DNA of 64,000 nt from Lucinisca nassula (GCA_963580285.1 OY757014.1:13716725-13780724); one strand, 5' to 3'. Positions 11,286 through 22,444 are shown, counted from the stretch's first letter. Program-made: numbers and translations. The notes: generated from the letters alone by a model not told the origin.

Positions 11286-11287
11286 TG

Positions 11288-11460
11288 CCCATGCAGAGCG
11301 GTGCGAGTCGGACCGTCCATGCTTATAAACCATATTGGTTTCATTGGGCGACAGGGCTTGAGATTTCATTTTATCTCAATGTCGGGCAAAAGTCCCACAA
11401 AATTGGAAGCAACGTCTCCAAAAAGTCCTATACAGTGTTGACGGGGGTGTTAAACCTAAA
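11288..11460 (-). mobile_element. Family S SINE, 5'-truncated
   Basis: Starts at CCTGCCCATGCAGAGCGGTG and runs to GACGGGGGTGTTAAACC. It directly abuts the retroelement R remnant, suggesting template switching or a nested truncated insertion. Confidence 0.75.
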
Positions 11461-11484
11461 ATCCATAACAGAGATTGTAGATAC

Positions 11485-11602
11485 CTACAATCTATGTTCT
11501 AGAGCAAAAATAAGAAAAATAAGGTTTACCCACATAAACAACAGTTTTACTATATAAAATTGGGGTTCGATGGGGTCAGAATTATACAGGAGTCTTTTCG
11601 TG
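11485..11602. mobile_element. MITE M1, half copy
   Basis: Right half only: AGAGCAAAAATAAGAAAAATAAGG, ACAGTTTTACTATATAAAA and the terminal CTTTTCGTGATG. The central hairpin is absent. Confidence 0.7.
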
Positions 11603-11854
11603 ATGAAAAACAGAAAACACAACCATGGGGCGTTCAAGTGCTCACCGTGGGAAATCGAGATGGTCAACCTTTGGTGAGACATACCCGGCCGTTAAACTCC
11701 AATACAAACAAAATCCCTTACAATACAAATTTGAAGCAGTCTTGCGGAGAAAATAAATATACAGAATTTACGGTGTTAAGGGAATGTGTGGCGGTCGTAA
11801 ATAGTCACCATGTCCTTTAACATAGTATTGGTTATATATTATAGTCCTTTTTGG

Positions 11855-12052
11855 ATTATTGGTTCCACGGCGGAATACTGAAAAACATTTGTGGGAAAGT
11901 AACTGTCCTTTTTGGTTTTCCGCTAATGATGTTTCCATCAGGGTCTAGTTATTTCATTTTTGTGCTTCTTTCCCTTTGGTGTCTCTGATAGGAGCTGTGG
12001 GTTAATTGTATCAATTCCTGTTCACTGCCTTCACTTCTATTTTACTGATAAG
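11855..12052 (+). mobile_element. Retroelement R 3' tail, truncated
   Basis: Plus-strand terminal ~200 bases (TTTGTGGGAAAGTAACTGTCC ... TTCACTTCTATTTTACTG). Confidence 0.75.
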
Positions 12053-12127
12053 GCCTAATTGACCAAAACTAGATAGTCAGGGTGTTCAGTTCTGGGTTGA
12101 GGTTCTAGTTTCCAAAGGATTACCTAA

Positions 12128-12335
12128 CGGGCCTCCGTGGCCTAGTGGATAAGAGTGCTGACTCTTAATCATTAGGTCTCTCACTGCTGTGGTTCGAGCG
12201 TCGCTCGGGTCACATGTGAGACGCCAAGTTCTACAACGGAGGGTCAGGTGGTTTTTCTCCGGGTACTCCGGTTTTCGCCCACCTCTGATTAACGATCGGA
12301 GTTAAATAATCTTGAAAGGGACGTACCCCAACCCC
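12128..12335 (+). mobile_element. tRNA-derived SINE, second family
   Basis: A box TGGCCTAGTGGATAAGAG and B box GGTTCGAGCG give a tRNA-like head. It is followed by TCACATGTGAGACGCCAAG, CTCCGGGTACTCCGG, CTGATTAACGATCGG and AATAATCTTGAAAGGG, then a C-run (12,335 on). A second good copy is at 35,985. Confidence 0.8.
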
Positions 12336-12642
12336 CCCCCCCCCAACCCACGGAAAAAAAGGATTACCCGTTCAAGAACATTGTACGAGGTTCTGTATTA
12401 CAGCCGTGAAACTGTGCAGATACTTTGACCTTGACTGGTCCGTCAATGTTGCAACATTTTGATGAGGTAACCCCTATGCGCTTTTAGCGCCCGGTTACCT
12501 TAAAACTAGTCCGTCAATCATTTTGATTAAATTTAGATTTGAAAATTAAAATTTAGATTCTAACCAAGCGTGCCTATATTGCAAATGGAAGGAACAGTGA
12601 TTTATTCTGCAACAAATTATTGGGTGGAAGAGCCTGACGCAA

Positions 12643-12790
12643 AACATCACGAAAACACGCCTGTATAATTTTGACACCCTTAAACCCCACTATTATATAG
12701 TAAAACTGCGGTTTGCAGGGGTATACATTATGTTTCTTATTTCTGCTCAAAACATAGATTGTGGGTACCCGTTAGAACCGCCAATCAAAG
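12643..12790. mobile_element. MITE M1, left half
   Basis: ATCACGAAAACACGCCTGTATAA terminus, then CCCCACTATTATATAGTAAAAC and the start of the hairpin (GTGGGTACCCGTTAGAACCGCC). The hairpin is cut and joined to a segment (ATCAAAGAACACAG) also seen at 13,682. Confidence 0.75.
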
Positions 12791-12870
12791 AACACAGTTA
12801 TTTAAAGTCACCGAAAGAAAGTTATTGACATTGATGCACACAAAAATAACAGACGAAACACGAACCACAT

Positions 12871-13147
12871 CACGAAAACACGCCTATATAATATTGACCC
12901 CCTTGAACCCAACTTTTAATAGTAAAACTGGGGTTTGTAGGGGTAAGTCTTATTTTTCTTATTTCTGCTCTAAAATATAGATTGTGGGTACTCGTTAGAA
13001 CCGCCTCGATGAGGCGGTTCTAACGTGTATCAACAATTTATATTTTGAGCAGAAATAAGGAAAAAAGCACAATTTTTCATCGTGTAATTTTCGATTTTTC
13101 GGAGGAAAAATAGTCAATAGATTTGGTATAGGCGTGTTTTCGAAATG
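12871..13147. mobile_element. MITE M1, near-complete copy
   Basis: Both termini (CATCACGAAAACACGCCTATA and its inverted partner GTATAGGCGTGTTTTCG) surround the hairpin GAACCGCCTCGATGAGGCGG at ~13,000. A third partial copy continues directly at 13,148-13,243 and shares the junction. Confidence 0.85.
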
Positions 13148-13679
13148 AGAAATAAGAAAAATATCGCAATTTTTCTTCTGAAAATTGTCTCCTTTTTTGT
13201 GGTAAAATTTACAATGTATTTGTATAGACATATTTCGTAATGAGGCGCCTTTTGTTTGATATAACTCGTAGATTTCTTGACATTACGTCATCTTCTCGCT
13301 TCGAAAACGTAACAAAATGACCAAAATGCATGTGTTACAATCAATAATTCTGGTGCGCTTTTCTTTTTACAGTGGCGAAAGGTTGGGAGAATATGAAGGA
13401 AATTAGAATCGCAAGATATTAATTGTAGTGTATGCATTGTTTATAAACAAATCAGAGTTTGTCGGTCAGTTGTAAGTAGACCAATCACTCGCGATATGTA
13501 CTCCCGAACTGATATTCTTTGCAACTGATCTCTACTATTTTTACTCAACAATTCACAGCTAGAGCATATCTATTTCTTAAGCAAATTTAAATTTTAGCAT
13601 CTTTAAAATGTACGTATTCTGTGTATTATATGCATTTTCAAGAGCAAACTAGTAAGAAAAGGTCACCCAGGACAGGCCA

Positions 13680-14090
13680 CAATCAAAGAACACAGCCATC
13701 TCAAGTCACCTAAAGAAAGTAATTGACACTGAGGCACACAAAAATAACAGACGACACACGAACCAACGGCACAAAACCAATTAATATATAAGACACAGCA
13801 AAAGAACGACCGCCTTGTGACGGTCAGTAGTAAAACTGTTGTTGGCTTCAACTTCGGAGTTTATGAAATTTCAACCCTCGCCCTCAGTCCATCGCAGTAT
13901 CAAACATAATAACAATAACAAATTGATCCGCATGGAAGCTTTCTAGCTCAATAGAGAGTTAAAATAAAATACATAGCAAAATGGTCATGCATAGATTAAT
14001 ACAATCATGAATCAGGGTTGAGGACTCGACAACAATCCGACATCGGAAAAGAAAAAAACCAACAGTTAGATCACGGTGGGTCGAACCCAG
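13680..14090 (-). mobile_element. Diverged retroelement R tail variant
   Basis: Minus-strand text related to the R tail (CCGCCTTGTGACGGTCAGTAG, CATGGAAGCTTTCTAGCTCA, GACTCGACAACAATCCGA, AACCAACAGTTAGA) but with a different middle section. A distinct subfamily. Confidence 0.55.
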
Positions 14091-14397
14091 GAAATATCAG
14101 GCTCCTTCCCATTCCACCAATGCCCCCCGCCCTCTTGAAATCAAAAGATTTAAGATGGGACCATCGTAAGTAAACTCTCACATCTTGCCTAATTTGCTTT
14201 TTGTATACAACATACAGACAATTATTTCGCTGAAACTTTAACAATTTTCGACAACAAGAACTGGCCTTAGGTGGACCAGGCAAGGAACATTTATGGACCC
14301 CATGCCAATACACATAATGTTTAATAAATAAAAATCAATACATCTGTTCGTTAAAAATTACTGAGCCGTCGAGGTCAAAATCAAGGTTAATGGTGAA

Positions 14398-15095
14398 AAT
14401 AGAAATGAAGGCAGTGATCAGGAACTGTCAAAACTACCCAACACCTCTGATCCAAGACATCAGGGGGAAAGGATCACGTACTACATAAATGAACACCACG
14501 ATAATTAAAACGTCACAAGTGGGGAAAAAACAACAAAAGGACAGTTACTGTCCGACAAAATGGCCAAACGGCTATCCAAAATAATAAGAAATTAGCAATA
14601 CGCACAATAAAAGGCGAACTATAATAATAATAATAATAATAACGCGACAGAAAAACCGCCTTGGAACGGTCAGTAAAAATACTGTGTTGGGGAGGGGCTA
14701 AATCGATTTTACTTGGCCGCAACTCTCGCCCTTGGTTCTGTCGCAGTTGAGACAAATAATTTGGTTAGTCCGCATGAAGGATTTCTAGCTCATCAATGCA
14801 ACATCTCCGAGAACATAAACACCAAACAAATACAGGGATGAAACAACGACTAGGACTCGACAGAATGAAATATCTGAACTGCTGGAGCAAAGGAAAACCA
14901 CCAGTTGGACACCGGGACAAAGCATCAGGCACCAACCGACACTACAAAATAAGCATTTAAGTTACTCTTTGGGCTTGAGCCGTCATAGAATCAGAGGCCC
15001 GGCCCGCCAGCGTGCAACAGCTATCAACCGTGATCGGGTTTACTACGATGCATGCATTCTGTCGTATAACATTTATGTTGTATTCAAATTTGTTA
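14398..15095 (-). pseudogene. Retroelement R, long 3' end with coding remnant
   Basis: Reading the minus strand, the coding landmarks (TATACGACAG-like, TGCATGCAT, ACCCGATCACGGTTGATA) at ~15,030-15,095 give way to the full ~640-base 3' UTR ending in CACTTCTATTTT at 14,398. The (AAT)8 run at 14,620-14,643 lies inside. The frame is degenerate. Confidence 0.7.
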
Positions 15096-15177
15096 TATCG
15101 GCAAATTGCCCGATATCTAAACCTTTCAACTACGTTAAGCGCTTCTCAACAAACAGTATGAAAGCAAATGCTTAAGA

Positions 15178-16330
15178 AAAAAGAATAAAATTTTTGAACA
15201 AAATGCCCTGCTATGTCAATTGCCCGATTTAAAATAATTTCACAAAAGTGGTCATCCCATGTCTCTTCGCCAATATTGCTTATAAGGAGGTTCCACTCGC
15301 CGAACAAAATGACAACCGAAGCTAAAAAACACATCTTTAAATGATCCTTCAAAAGTCTACTGAAACGGCATTTCCTCCTAAACTGGTGAATGAGTTTTAA
15401 ATTAGTTCTACAGGATGGCAATCTACCAAAATTGCTAAAGTAGTTTCGCTCCGCTTCACAAAATGGCCAAGAGCTAAAACAAATTAGAAAACAAATCCTT
15501 TAAATGGCATTTTCCGTTAGGTCAATTGGCGGCTTCTACGGCTAAAAATAGAAAAATCTATGATCACCATTGGCTCCTATGCAAATGGCCTGATTTCAAA
15601 ATAATTTAACAGAAATGTTCGTCTTATGGCCCTTCACAAAAATTGCTAATACGGTTTTAGTCAGCTAACCTGCAAAACATGGCCACCAAAGCTACAAATA
15701 GATCACCTTTAAACGACATCTCCGCCTATGTCAATGGACGGATTTCAAAATAATTTCACAGAAATATCCTTCAACAAAATTTCTAAAGTGGTTCTGTTCC
15801 GCTGAATAAAAAAGTCACTTAATAGAAGTGAAGGCAATGATCAGTAATCGATACAATTAACCCACAGCTACCATCAGAGACATCAAAGAGAAAGATACAC
15901 AAACATGAAATAACTAGACCCTAATGGAACACCAGTAGGAAAGCCAAAAGGACAGTTACTTTCCCTCAAAATGGCCGATTGGCTATCCAAAACAAAACAA
16001 TATTAGCGATACACACACTCAAAGACAAACCATAACAAAAACAAACCGCGACAGAAGAACCGCCTTTAGAACGGTCAGTGAAAGGAATTCCACTGAAGCT
16101 TAACCAGAAACACCCTTAAAACAACATTTCCTTCTAGGCTTCTTGTCAGATTTCAAAATTATTTTCAAAATTGCCATCAGAGCTAAAAATAGCAAAAAAA
16201 AACCTTTGAACTCTCAAAGGAGAGTTCATCTCATGCCCTTCACCAAAATTGCTTAAATAGTTCTGCTCCACTGAATAAACTGACTACAGGAGCTAAAATA
16301 AAAATAGAAAAAAGTAAAACTGCAAGCACT
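15178..16330. repeat. Degenerate ~185-bp tandem array split by an R tail
   Basis: Repeated landmarks are (A/G)TTTCAAAATAATTTCA, CCTTCACCAAAATTGCT, TTCTGCTCC(A/G)CTGAA, GCCACC..AGCTAAAAATAGAA and AACGACAT(C/T)TCC. About four units at 15,178-15,820 and more at 16,105-16,330, interrupted by the minus-strand retroelement R tail at 15,822-16,104. No coding function. Confidence 0.7.
15822..16104 (-). mobile_element. Retroelement R 3' tail inside a tandem array
   Basis: Starts at ATAGAAGTGAAGGCAATGATC and ends after CGGTCAGTGAAAGGAATTCCACTG. Full R-tail order is preserved, with one of the least mutated bodies in this part of the window. Confidence 0.8.
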
Positions 16331-16479
16331 GCATGATGCCCCGCCACTTCAATTACATCAAGCAAGTGCCATAGCACAGTGGAACAAAACCTAATGGCTG
16401 TTTTCCCCTATCCTAGTGGTGTAACCATGCACGTTTGGTCAGAACCAATCATTAAGTTCAGGAGATATAGTGCTTCAAA

Positions 16480-17385
16480 CAGACTACATGACAGAAATGG
16501 CTGTGCTCAATGTTCAAGGGGCGATAACTCCAAAAAGTAGGAAAATCAGATTCATGGTTCATATGTTCTGCATGTCGACTCAGGCTGCTCTACATATCTT
16601 TGAAATTTCGTGAAAACATCTCAAATGGTATCAGCGTTATGGAGCGGATTCGAAACTGATAGCAACTGCTATATTCAAAGTTCAAAGGGCAATAACTCAA
16701 AAAGTAGGAAAAATAGAGTTATGGTTCATATGTTCTATATGCGGTCTCATGGTGCTCTACACATCTGAGACGTTTCCTGAAAATATCTCGAATGATATCG
16801 AAGTTATGGAGCGGACACGAAACTACGATAGAAATGGCTATTTCAAATGTTCAGAGGGCAACAACTCAAAAAGTAGGAAAATCAGAGTTACGGGTCATAT
16901 GTTCTGCACGTCGTCTGATAGTGCTCTACACATCTGTGAAGTTTCCTGAAAATATCTCAAATAGTATCAGAGTCATGGAACGGACACGAAACTAATAGCA
17001 AGAGCGATATTCAAGGTTCAAAGGGCAATAACTCCAAAAGTAGGAAAATCAGAGTTACGGTTCATATGTTCTGCAGTGCTCTACATGTCTGTGAAGTTTC
17101 ATGGAAATATCTCAAATGGTATCAATGTTATGGAGCGGACACGAAACTATGACAGAAATGCCTATGTTCAATGTTCAAAGGGCAACCGGGATCCAAAAGT
17201 AGGAAAATTAAAGTTACGGCTTATATGTTCTGCACGTCGTCTGATAGTGCTTTACATATCTGTGAAGTTTCGTGAAAATATCTCTAAACGGTATCAGTTA
17301 TTGGGCGGACACGGGACTACGGGGCGCTGACGGACGGATGTACGGACGGACACTCAAAACTTCGGAGGGTATAACATAATACCTT
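16480..17385. repeat. ~165-170-bp tandem array
   Basis: About five units, each with GTTCAAAGGGCAATAACTC, AAAAGTAGGAAAATCAGAG, TCATATGTTCTGCA, TGCTCTACAC.TCTG and GGAGCGGACACGAAACTA (starts near 16,510, 16,679, 16,849, 17,015 and 17,173). It ends in GGACGGATGTACGGACGG. The TTCAAAGGGC(A/C)ATAACT word is the reverse complement of one in the 20,276-20,935 array, so the two are related. The 60-84-residue open frames are by-products. Confidence 0.85.
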
Positions 17386-17569
17386 GAAACATAAAAACCT
17401 TGAAACAACATTTCCTCCTACGCTAATGGCCCAATTACAAAATAACTTCAAAACTCGTATTTTTAAAATGCAGGAAATAATCATTTTTTGGGGGGTCTTA
17501 CATGATATAAAAATACTGGAAAGAGAGTTGTGAGAGGCAGTCGAAGAATGCCTGTTCTGTTGTGCGTTT

Positions 17570-18560
17570 AGTTCCGTTTCTCGAACAAGGAAGCCTCTTA
17601 ACTACATAAATTTCGCCAGTGTAAACTGCTCATTGTCATAGATTATAAGTTACCGATCTTAGCCTATTTTGCACGCTTCGCTGAACAAAATTTAGACTAT
17701 GTTTAGCTCCGTTTTTCAAATACCAATTCCTCTAGGATAATGAGTCATTTTAATCAAATCCGCCATGTCGTACCCTACCCTTTGCAATCAACCGTCTCTG
17801 ACAGTGTCCTGTTTTTCTCTTGTAGTTGAACAGTGTCTATTCTGGGGTTTTGCTCCGTGTCTTGACCAAATACAGTAGAACTTCGCTGGCTCGAACAGCG
17901 ATGGCTCGTTTACCATAGCTGAGTCGAACCCATTCTTGAGCCCCTAGGGAAATCCTCTACATAAAAAAAATGGAGATTTTAGTTTTTTTTTTATCTTGCA
18001 AATGTATGCTGTGTGTACTCATTAGAATCGCCTCGATGAGGCGATTCTAATGAGTACACACAGCATACATTTTCATTATAGAACTCCAAAAAGATGTCCA
18101 AAAGTATCTCGTTCTGCCTCCTGACAGTAACCTCAGTGGCTCGAACTACCCCTGCCTCGAACAGATTTTTGAGGTCCCAAAGGTGTTCGAGCCATTGAAG
18201 TTCCACTGTATGCCTCTGGAGTAACGGAACATCCTACACATGTCCAGCACGATGCATCCTACCTACATGTATGACTAGGACCATTACCTATCGTGACCTA
18301 GTTATGTTTATGTGCTGTTGCTTGAACATAATGACCTTAAGACTAATGAAACTTAATACACAAACCGCCATTGTAACACTGCTTTTGGCCTTACTGGGCT
18401 TAACTTACTTTTCTCTCTTAGCTGAACAATGTTTAGGCTATGCATTTAGCTCCGTTTTCGAACATCGAGATATCCACTGCTTACACATATGCACTATGAC
18501 GCACTGTGCCCATTTTCATTGACCATTACTGCCGTTGATGACTTTTTTTCAGATTTAGAC
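17570..18560. repeat. Diverged ~130-bp repeat around a MITE
   Basis: Recurring TGAACA(A/G)TGT, TT(T/A)AG(C/T)TCCGTTT(T/C)TCGAACA and GTCATTTTNAT words suggest an old minisatellite. It is interrupted by MITE M2 at 17,873-18,213. Degenerate and of low certainty. Confidence 0.4.
17873..18213. mobile_element. MITE family M2, complete copy
   Basis: Inverted termini ACAGTAGAACTTCG.TGGC and its complement at ~18,195-18,212 are flanked by TA, as in Tc1/mariner-type targets. The centre (18,000-18,062) is a hairpin AGAATCGCCTCGATGAGGCG with long arms (GTGTGTACTCATT / AATGAGTACACAC), closely matching the M1 core although the termini are unrelated. Other copies: 59,288 and 60,618. Confidence 0.88.
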
Positions 18561-18670
18561 TGCGTTTACCTCCCTTACTTGAACTTCACCAGCAGTCGCG
18601 ACATAACAATTTGGCGAATTTGTTGTTATATTGACCTTGATTTGTTATTTTCTTATCCTACCTTTTTCAG

Positions 18671-18870
18671 ATGATCAGCTGAGCAATCTTGTTATTACCT
18701 TAGACGATCTGCTTTGTGGTGAACTAACTGACCCACCAGCAGCAGGAGCGAGTGTAGAAGTATCGTGTTCGCTGTCTTTAGCTGGTAAACGTCTAAAAAT
18801 ACAGCGAACGGAAAGCTTTCGGCTCTCCTTGACTGAAGTTAAAGCTACATTTGTCGACGGTGATTGCTAA
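18671..18870 (+). CDS. Candidate terminal exon, unknown protein
   Basis: An open stretch of 66 codons starts after a good splice-acceptor-like CCTTTTTCAG (18,661-18,670) and ends with TAA at 18,868-18,870; AATAAA follows at 18,878-18,883. The peptide begins DDQLSNLV, is hydrophilic to mixed, and has regular residue usage (SVEVSCSLSLAGKRLK), unlike the low-complexity shadows nearby. If an exon, it would enter in phase 1. I recognise no family and see no partner exon; the upstream sequence is repeat. It could be chance or a transposon remnant. Confidence 0.25.
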
Positions 18871-18891
18871 TTCGTATAATAAAGCTCCAGG

Positions 18892-19135
18892 AGCCAGTTA
18901 TTCAAAACTAACGATGTCGTTAGTTAACGTATCGTTAAAACTTTGATCATTTATTATGGCAAATATGGAAATATTTTTGCTGAAAAAAATGTGAGCAGCT
19001 TTTGCGGATGCAAAAGCTGCTCACATTTTTTCAGCAAAAATACCAAAATTTTACATATTTAACTTGCTAGAACAGTTAACAATATGACCACTAACGAGCT
19101 CGTTAAGCTAACGATGCTTTGAACAACTGGGCCCA
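18892..19135. mobile_element. Palindromic MITE, family M3
   Basis: Inverted termini CCAGTTATTCAAAACTAACGAT / ATGCTTTGAACAACTGG surround subterminal GTTAGTTAACG and CTAACGAGCTCGTTA motifs. The centre is a near-perfect hairpin: ATGTGAGCAGCTTTTGC (18,990-19,006) and its complement around GGAT. Single copy here. Palindromy over the whole length marks a foldback DNA element. Confidence 0.8.
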
Positions 19136-19369
19136 GATCGCATAGTTATTTGTCACATTGATGCTATTTTGATTAACCCATATATGACAATAGAATCCCA
19201 GCAAGTTCGGAGTGACTTTTGGTTAACTTTCTGATATGGGGCTACACTGTTTGTCAGTGTCCCAAAAAGGGACGCTAGGCGAGTCTGGGTTAATAAGGTA
19301 AATTTTCCATAATAAATAATATTAACCTTTACAATCAATTGTCATATGCTGGCAGTAACGGCCTTTAAG

Positions 19370-19402
19370 CCCCCCCCCCCCCACACACACACACATACAC
19401 AC
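19370..19402. repeat. C-run plus (AC)n
   Basis: CCCCCCCCCCCC followed by ACACACACACAC and ATACACACAC. Confidence 0.9.
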
Positions 19403-19609
19403 AGCGGTGGCTTGTGCTGCCGGACGTTCTAAGGCCGTGCTGTATTTGAACAAAACAGCTAAGCTATCTGTACTTCGCTGTGCGTTTGTTGTTGTGTGTT
19501 TAAGCAGTCTAATCGACCGGTTTGATGATATGAGGAAGTCCGTTTTAGCAGTCAGATCCCCGGTTTGGGGAAGTTAGGAAGAGATGGTTGATTGTCCCGC
19601 TTGTTAAGC

Positions 19610-19938
19610 GCGTGTTGTTGTGCTCGTTCCTTCATGCGGAAGCCTTCATGCGGACTGAACAAATTATTTGTCTAAATCGGCGAGGATTGCGGCCGCATAA
19701 AATCGATTTAAGCCCCCAGTGTAATTTCTTTCACTGACCGTTCCAAGGCAGTTCTTCTGTCGCGGTTTCGTTTTTGAGTGTGTTTATCGCTTAAATAGTT
19801 TTGTTTTGTTTTCGATAGCCAATAGGCCATTTTGTGGGATTTGGCTTTCCGCTATTGATATTTCCGTCAGGGTCTAGTCATTTCATGTTTGTGCTCTTTT
19901 CCCTTTGTTGTCTCTGTAAGGTGCTGTGGGTTAATTGT
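19610..19938 (+). mobile_element. Retroelement R 3' tail
   Basis: Plus-strand copy from CCTTCATGCGGACTGAACAAATT through TTTCACTGACCGTTCCAAGG to TGTGGGTTAATTGT. It joins a left-half M1 MITE at 19,939-20,027 (ATCACGAAAACACGCCTATA), so the R tail's final bases are lost. Confidence 0.8.
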
Positions 19939-20234
19939 CATCACGAAAACACGCCTATATAATTTTGACCCCCGAGAACCCCACTTTTATATAGTAAAAC
20001 TTGGGTTTCCGGGGGTATATAATTTGCGGGTGCCCTTTAGTAATCACCCTGTCTGTCCGTCTGTCCGTACACACAAATGGATAGATAGGTGGCTATGAAC
20101 TTGGACAGAATCAATGTAAGTCAATGAGAGAAAGTGCGATTTATTCCGTTAGACACATAAAAGGTCTGTTATGTGGTTAAAATTAGCCACCTAAGTATCA
20201 ATCTTGCTCAAAATAGCCACATAAGTATCCATTT

Positions 20235-21290
20235 GTGAGAACGTCCGTCCGTCCGTCCGTCCGTCTGTCCGTCCACATTTTTTATGTTTTTTCTTAATAA
20301 CTTAAAAACCGTTAGACGCATCAACTTCAAACTTTAAATATAAGGTCACAATATCATTACACAATTTCATGGCAAGTTAGGTAACTGTAGCTACAATACT
20401 CTCAGAGTTATGGCCCTTTGAAAAACTTAAAAAATGTCCACACTTTCATGTTTTTTCTTAATAACTTACAAACCGTCAAACCTATCAACTTCAAACTTTA
20501 AATATATAGTCTCATCATCATTACACAACTTTATGGCAAGTTACCTAACTGTAGCTTTAATACTCTCAGAGTTATGGCCCTTTGAAAAACTTAAAAAATC
20601 AGCTTTTTCATGTTTTTTCTTAGTAACTTACAAACCGTCAAACCTATCAACTTCAAACTTTAAATATATGGTCTCATCATCATTACACAATTTTATGGCA
20701 AGTTACCTAACTGTAGCTTCAATACTCTCAGAGTTATGGCCCTTTGAAAAACTAAACAAAATCAGTTGTTTCATGTTTTTTTTTTTTAATAACTTACAAA
20801 CGGTCAAATCTATCAACTTCAAACTTCAAATATTTGGTCGCATTATCATTACACAATTTTATGACAAGTAACGTAACTGTAGTTTCAATACTTTCAGAGT
20901 TATGGCCCTTTGAATAACTTAAAAAATCTGCTTTTTTCGTCTTTTTTCATCTCTATTTTAAAACCGCTATAGATATTCAAATGAAACTTCCTATAGTTAC
21001 TGACAGTTGCCCTATAGTAATGCCCTGTCCGTCCGTCCGTCCGTCCGTCTGTCCATCTGCCCGTCTATCCATCAACATTTTTCATGTTTACAAACTGAAG
21101 CTGAAGTTATTGACAGTTACCATATAGTAATACCCTTTTGTTTTTCATTCATAACTTACAAACAGTCAAATGCATCAACTTCAAACTTAAGATATATGGT
21201 CACAATATCATTACACAATTACATGGCAACCGACGTAACTCTTGCTACAATACTCTAAGAGTAATAGCCCTTTGAAAAAAATCCAACTCT
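20235..21290. repeat. ~164-bp tandem array with CCGT-rich edges
   Basis: CCGTCCGTCCGTC at 20,246-20,274 and again at 21,028-21,058 flank four main units (CAACTTCAAACTTTAAATA at 20,322, 20,486, 20,648 and 20,814) and a further unit at ~21,110-21,290. Each unit ends AGAGTTATGGCCCTTTGAA. A 145-codon open frame (20,434-20,871) exists only because unit length and stop content allow it; I do not call it a gene. Confidence 0.88.
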
Positions 21291-21334
21291 TCTGATGGCA
21301 CGGCCGGGGCCCTAGTCAGTTTCACTGACAGCTC

Positions 21335-21532
21335 TAGTTTTTCTTATTTCTGCTCTAAAATATAGATTGTGGGTACTCGTTAGAAGCGCCTTGATGAGGC
21401 GGTTCTAACGAGTGCCCACAATCTATATTTTGAGCAGAAATATGAAAAATATCACAATTTTTCATCACAAAATTTTCGTTTTTTCGGCGATAAAGGTGGC
21501 AATGCATTTGTATTGGCGTGTTCGCGTAATGC
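21335..21532. mobile_element. MITE M1 copy, left end missing
   Basis: Central hairpin intact, then TCTATATTTTGAGCAGAAAT, TTTTTCGGCGATAAAGGTGG and right terminus TTGGCGTGTTCGCGTAATG. Confidence 0.8.
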
Positions 21533-21579
21533 GGTGGGTTACGTCTTGTGACTGTGGTTCTCCCGCGAGCTTTAATTTA

Positions 21580-21815
21580 GCTTTAAGGGGAATGCAAACA
21601 TCTTGAGTGAAGTTAACTGACTCCAAAGGTATTCTTGTCTCCCATGTAATTAAGGGTCAACTCTTAAAGGAAAAAAATATTCCTAAGGGGCAAATTCTCT
21701 TCTTTAAGAGATGACCCCTTTTTCCGTGGGACAAGCCTTATAGAAAAGCGAACAGGAAGTTCCAAAAGTTGTCTCCCTTTGAAAAATGGCGGAACAATCT
21801 GCCAGGTGTATCCTT
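21580..21815. repeat. Interspersed repeat shared with 48,285-48,520
   Basis: Ordered matches to the second copy: GGGGAATG, TCCAAAGGTATTCTTGTCTC, CTTTAAGAG, CCCTTTTTCC.TGGGACA, ATAGAAAAGC, AGGAAGT and CCCTTTGAAAAATGG. Identity unknown, non-coding. Confidence 0.65.
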
Positions 21816-22239
21816 TTTCTTTAAAAATATAAAAATATATGCCAATTTTGTGGGAAAGTAACTGTTACAGACTGCTTGTTTACCGAAACGAGGCTTTTAA
21901 CAAGGGCTAGGATTGAGGTCACGTAAAATTGATTTAATCCCCGCCCCCATCACCCTTGGCAGTCAAATAAATGTACTTCCTACTGACCGTTCCAAGGCGG
22001 GTTTTCTGTTGTAGTTTAATATTGTCATAGTTCTTTGCATGTAGTAAATGTTTTTTTTTTTCGGCACCTCCTCCCCTTCCATATGCATATCGTGAAAAAA
22101 TATATAAAATTAATATTAATATGTACAGACATGTGCATGTAGTAAATGTTAATATATCTTCCTTTTGGACATTTTGTGGGAAAATAACTGTCCATTTGGC
22201 CTTCCGCTTGTGACGTTTTCATTATGGCGAAGTTATTTT

Positions 22240-22444
22240 ATGTTAATATGTTCTATAAAAGGGTTATCCTTTCGAAGCAAGGAATACACCACAGAAGTGA
22301 ACATATGGAGTGTACATGTTTTCTGTGCCAGACTAGCTAGTTTCGGCCATTTAGGCCTCATCAGTGACCCTCAGATATTTTCAAAATTCCACAATGCAAT
22401 CAATGATCCCAAATGACAAGAAAATATAAACTTCACTATGATGT
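22240..22444 (-). mobile_element. Retrozyme-like repeat monomer
   Basis: Shares the full ~200-bp body of the tandem units at 55,669-56,190: GTTCTATAAAAGGGTTATCC, AAGCAAGGAATACACCACAG, the hammerhead region, CACAATG.AATCAATGATCCC and ACAAGAAAATA. It lacks the GGGCAGGGAGACTTT...CGTTAAA segment. Small non-coding retroposons with hammerheads (retrozymes) are known from plants and metazoans, bivalves included; assignment here rests on the ribozyme and on the tandem copies. Confidence 0.7.
22325..22370 (-). ncRNA. Type I hammerhead ribozyme motif
   Basis: Reading the minus strand: CUGAUGA (22,364-22,358), stem II GGCC/GGCC closed by a 5-base loop (22,357-22,345), the GAA core (22,344-22,342), and a minimal stem III ACUA/UAGU with a 2-base loop. 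C17 is at 22,331, with cleavage expected 3' of it. Stem I has U-A, G-C, G-U and C-G, then one mismatch and a further pair. All core residues of the family are present. A tiny stem III is typical of Penelope-type and retrozyme hammerheads, which often act as dimers. Confidence 0.82.

Noticed and set aside
20434..20871. 145-codon open frame
   Set aside because: It consists of diverged copies of one tandem unit; stop avoidance follows from the repeat, not from coding.
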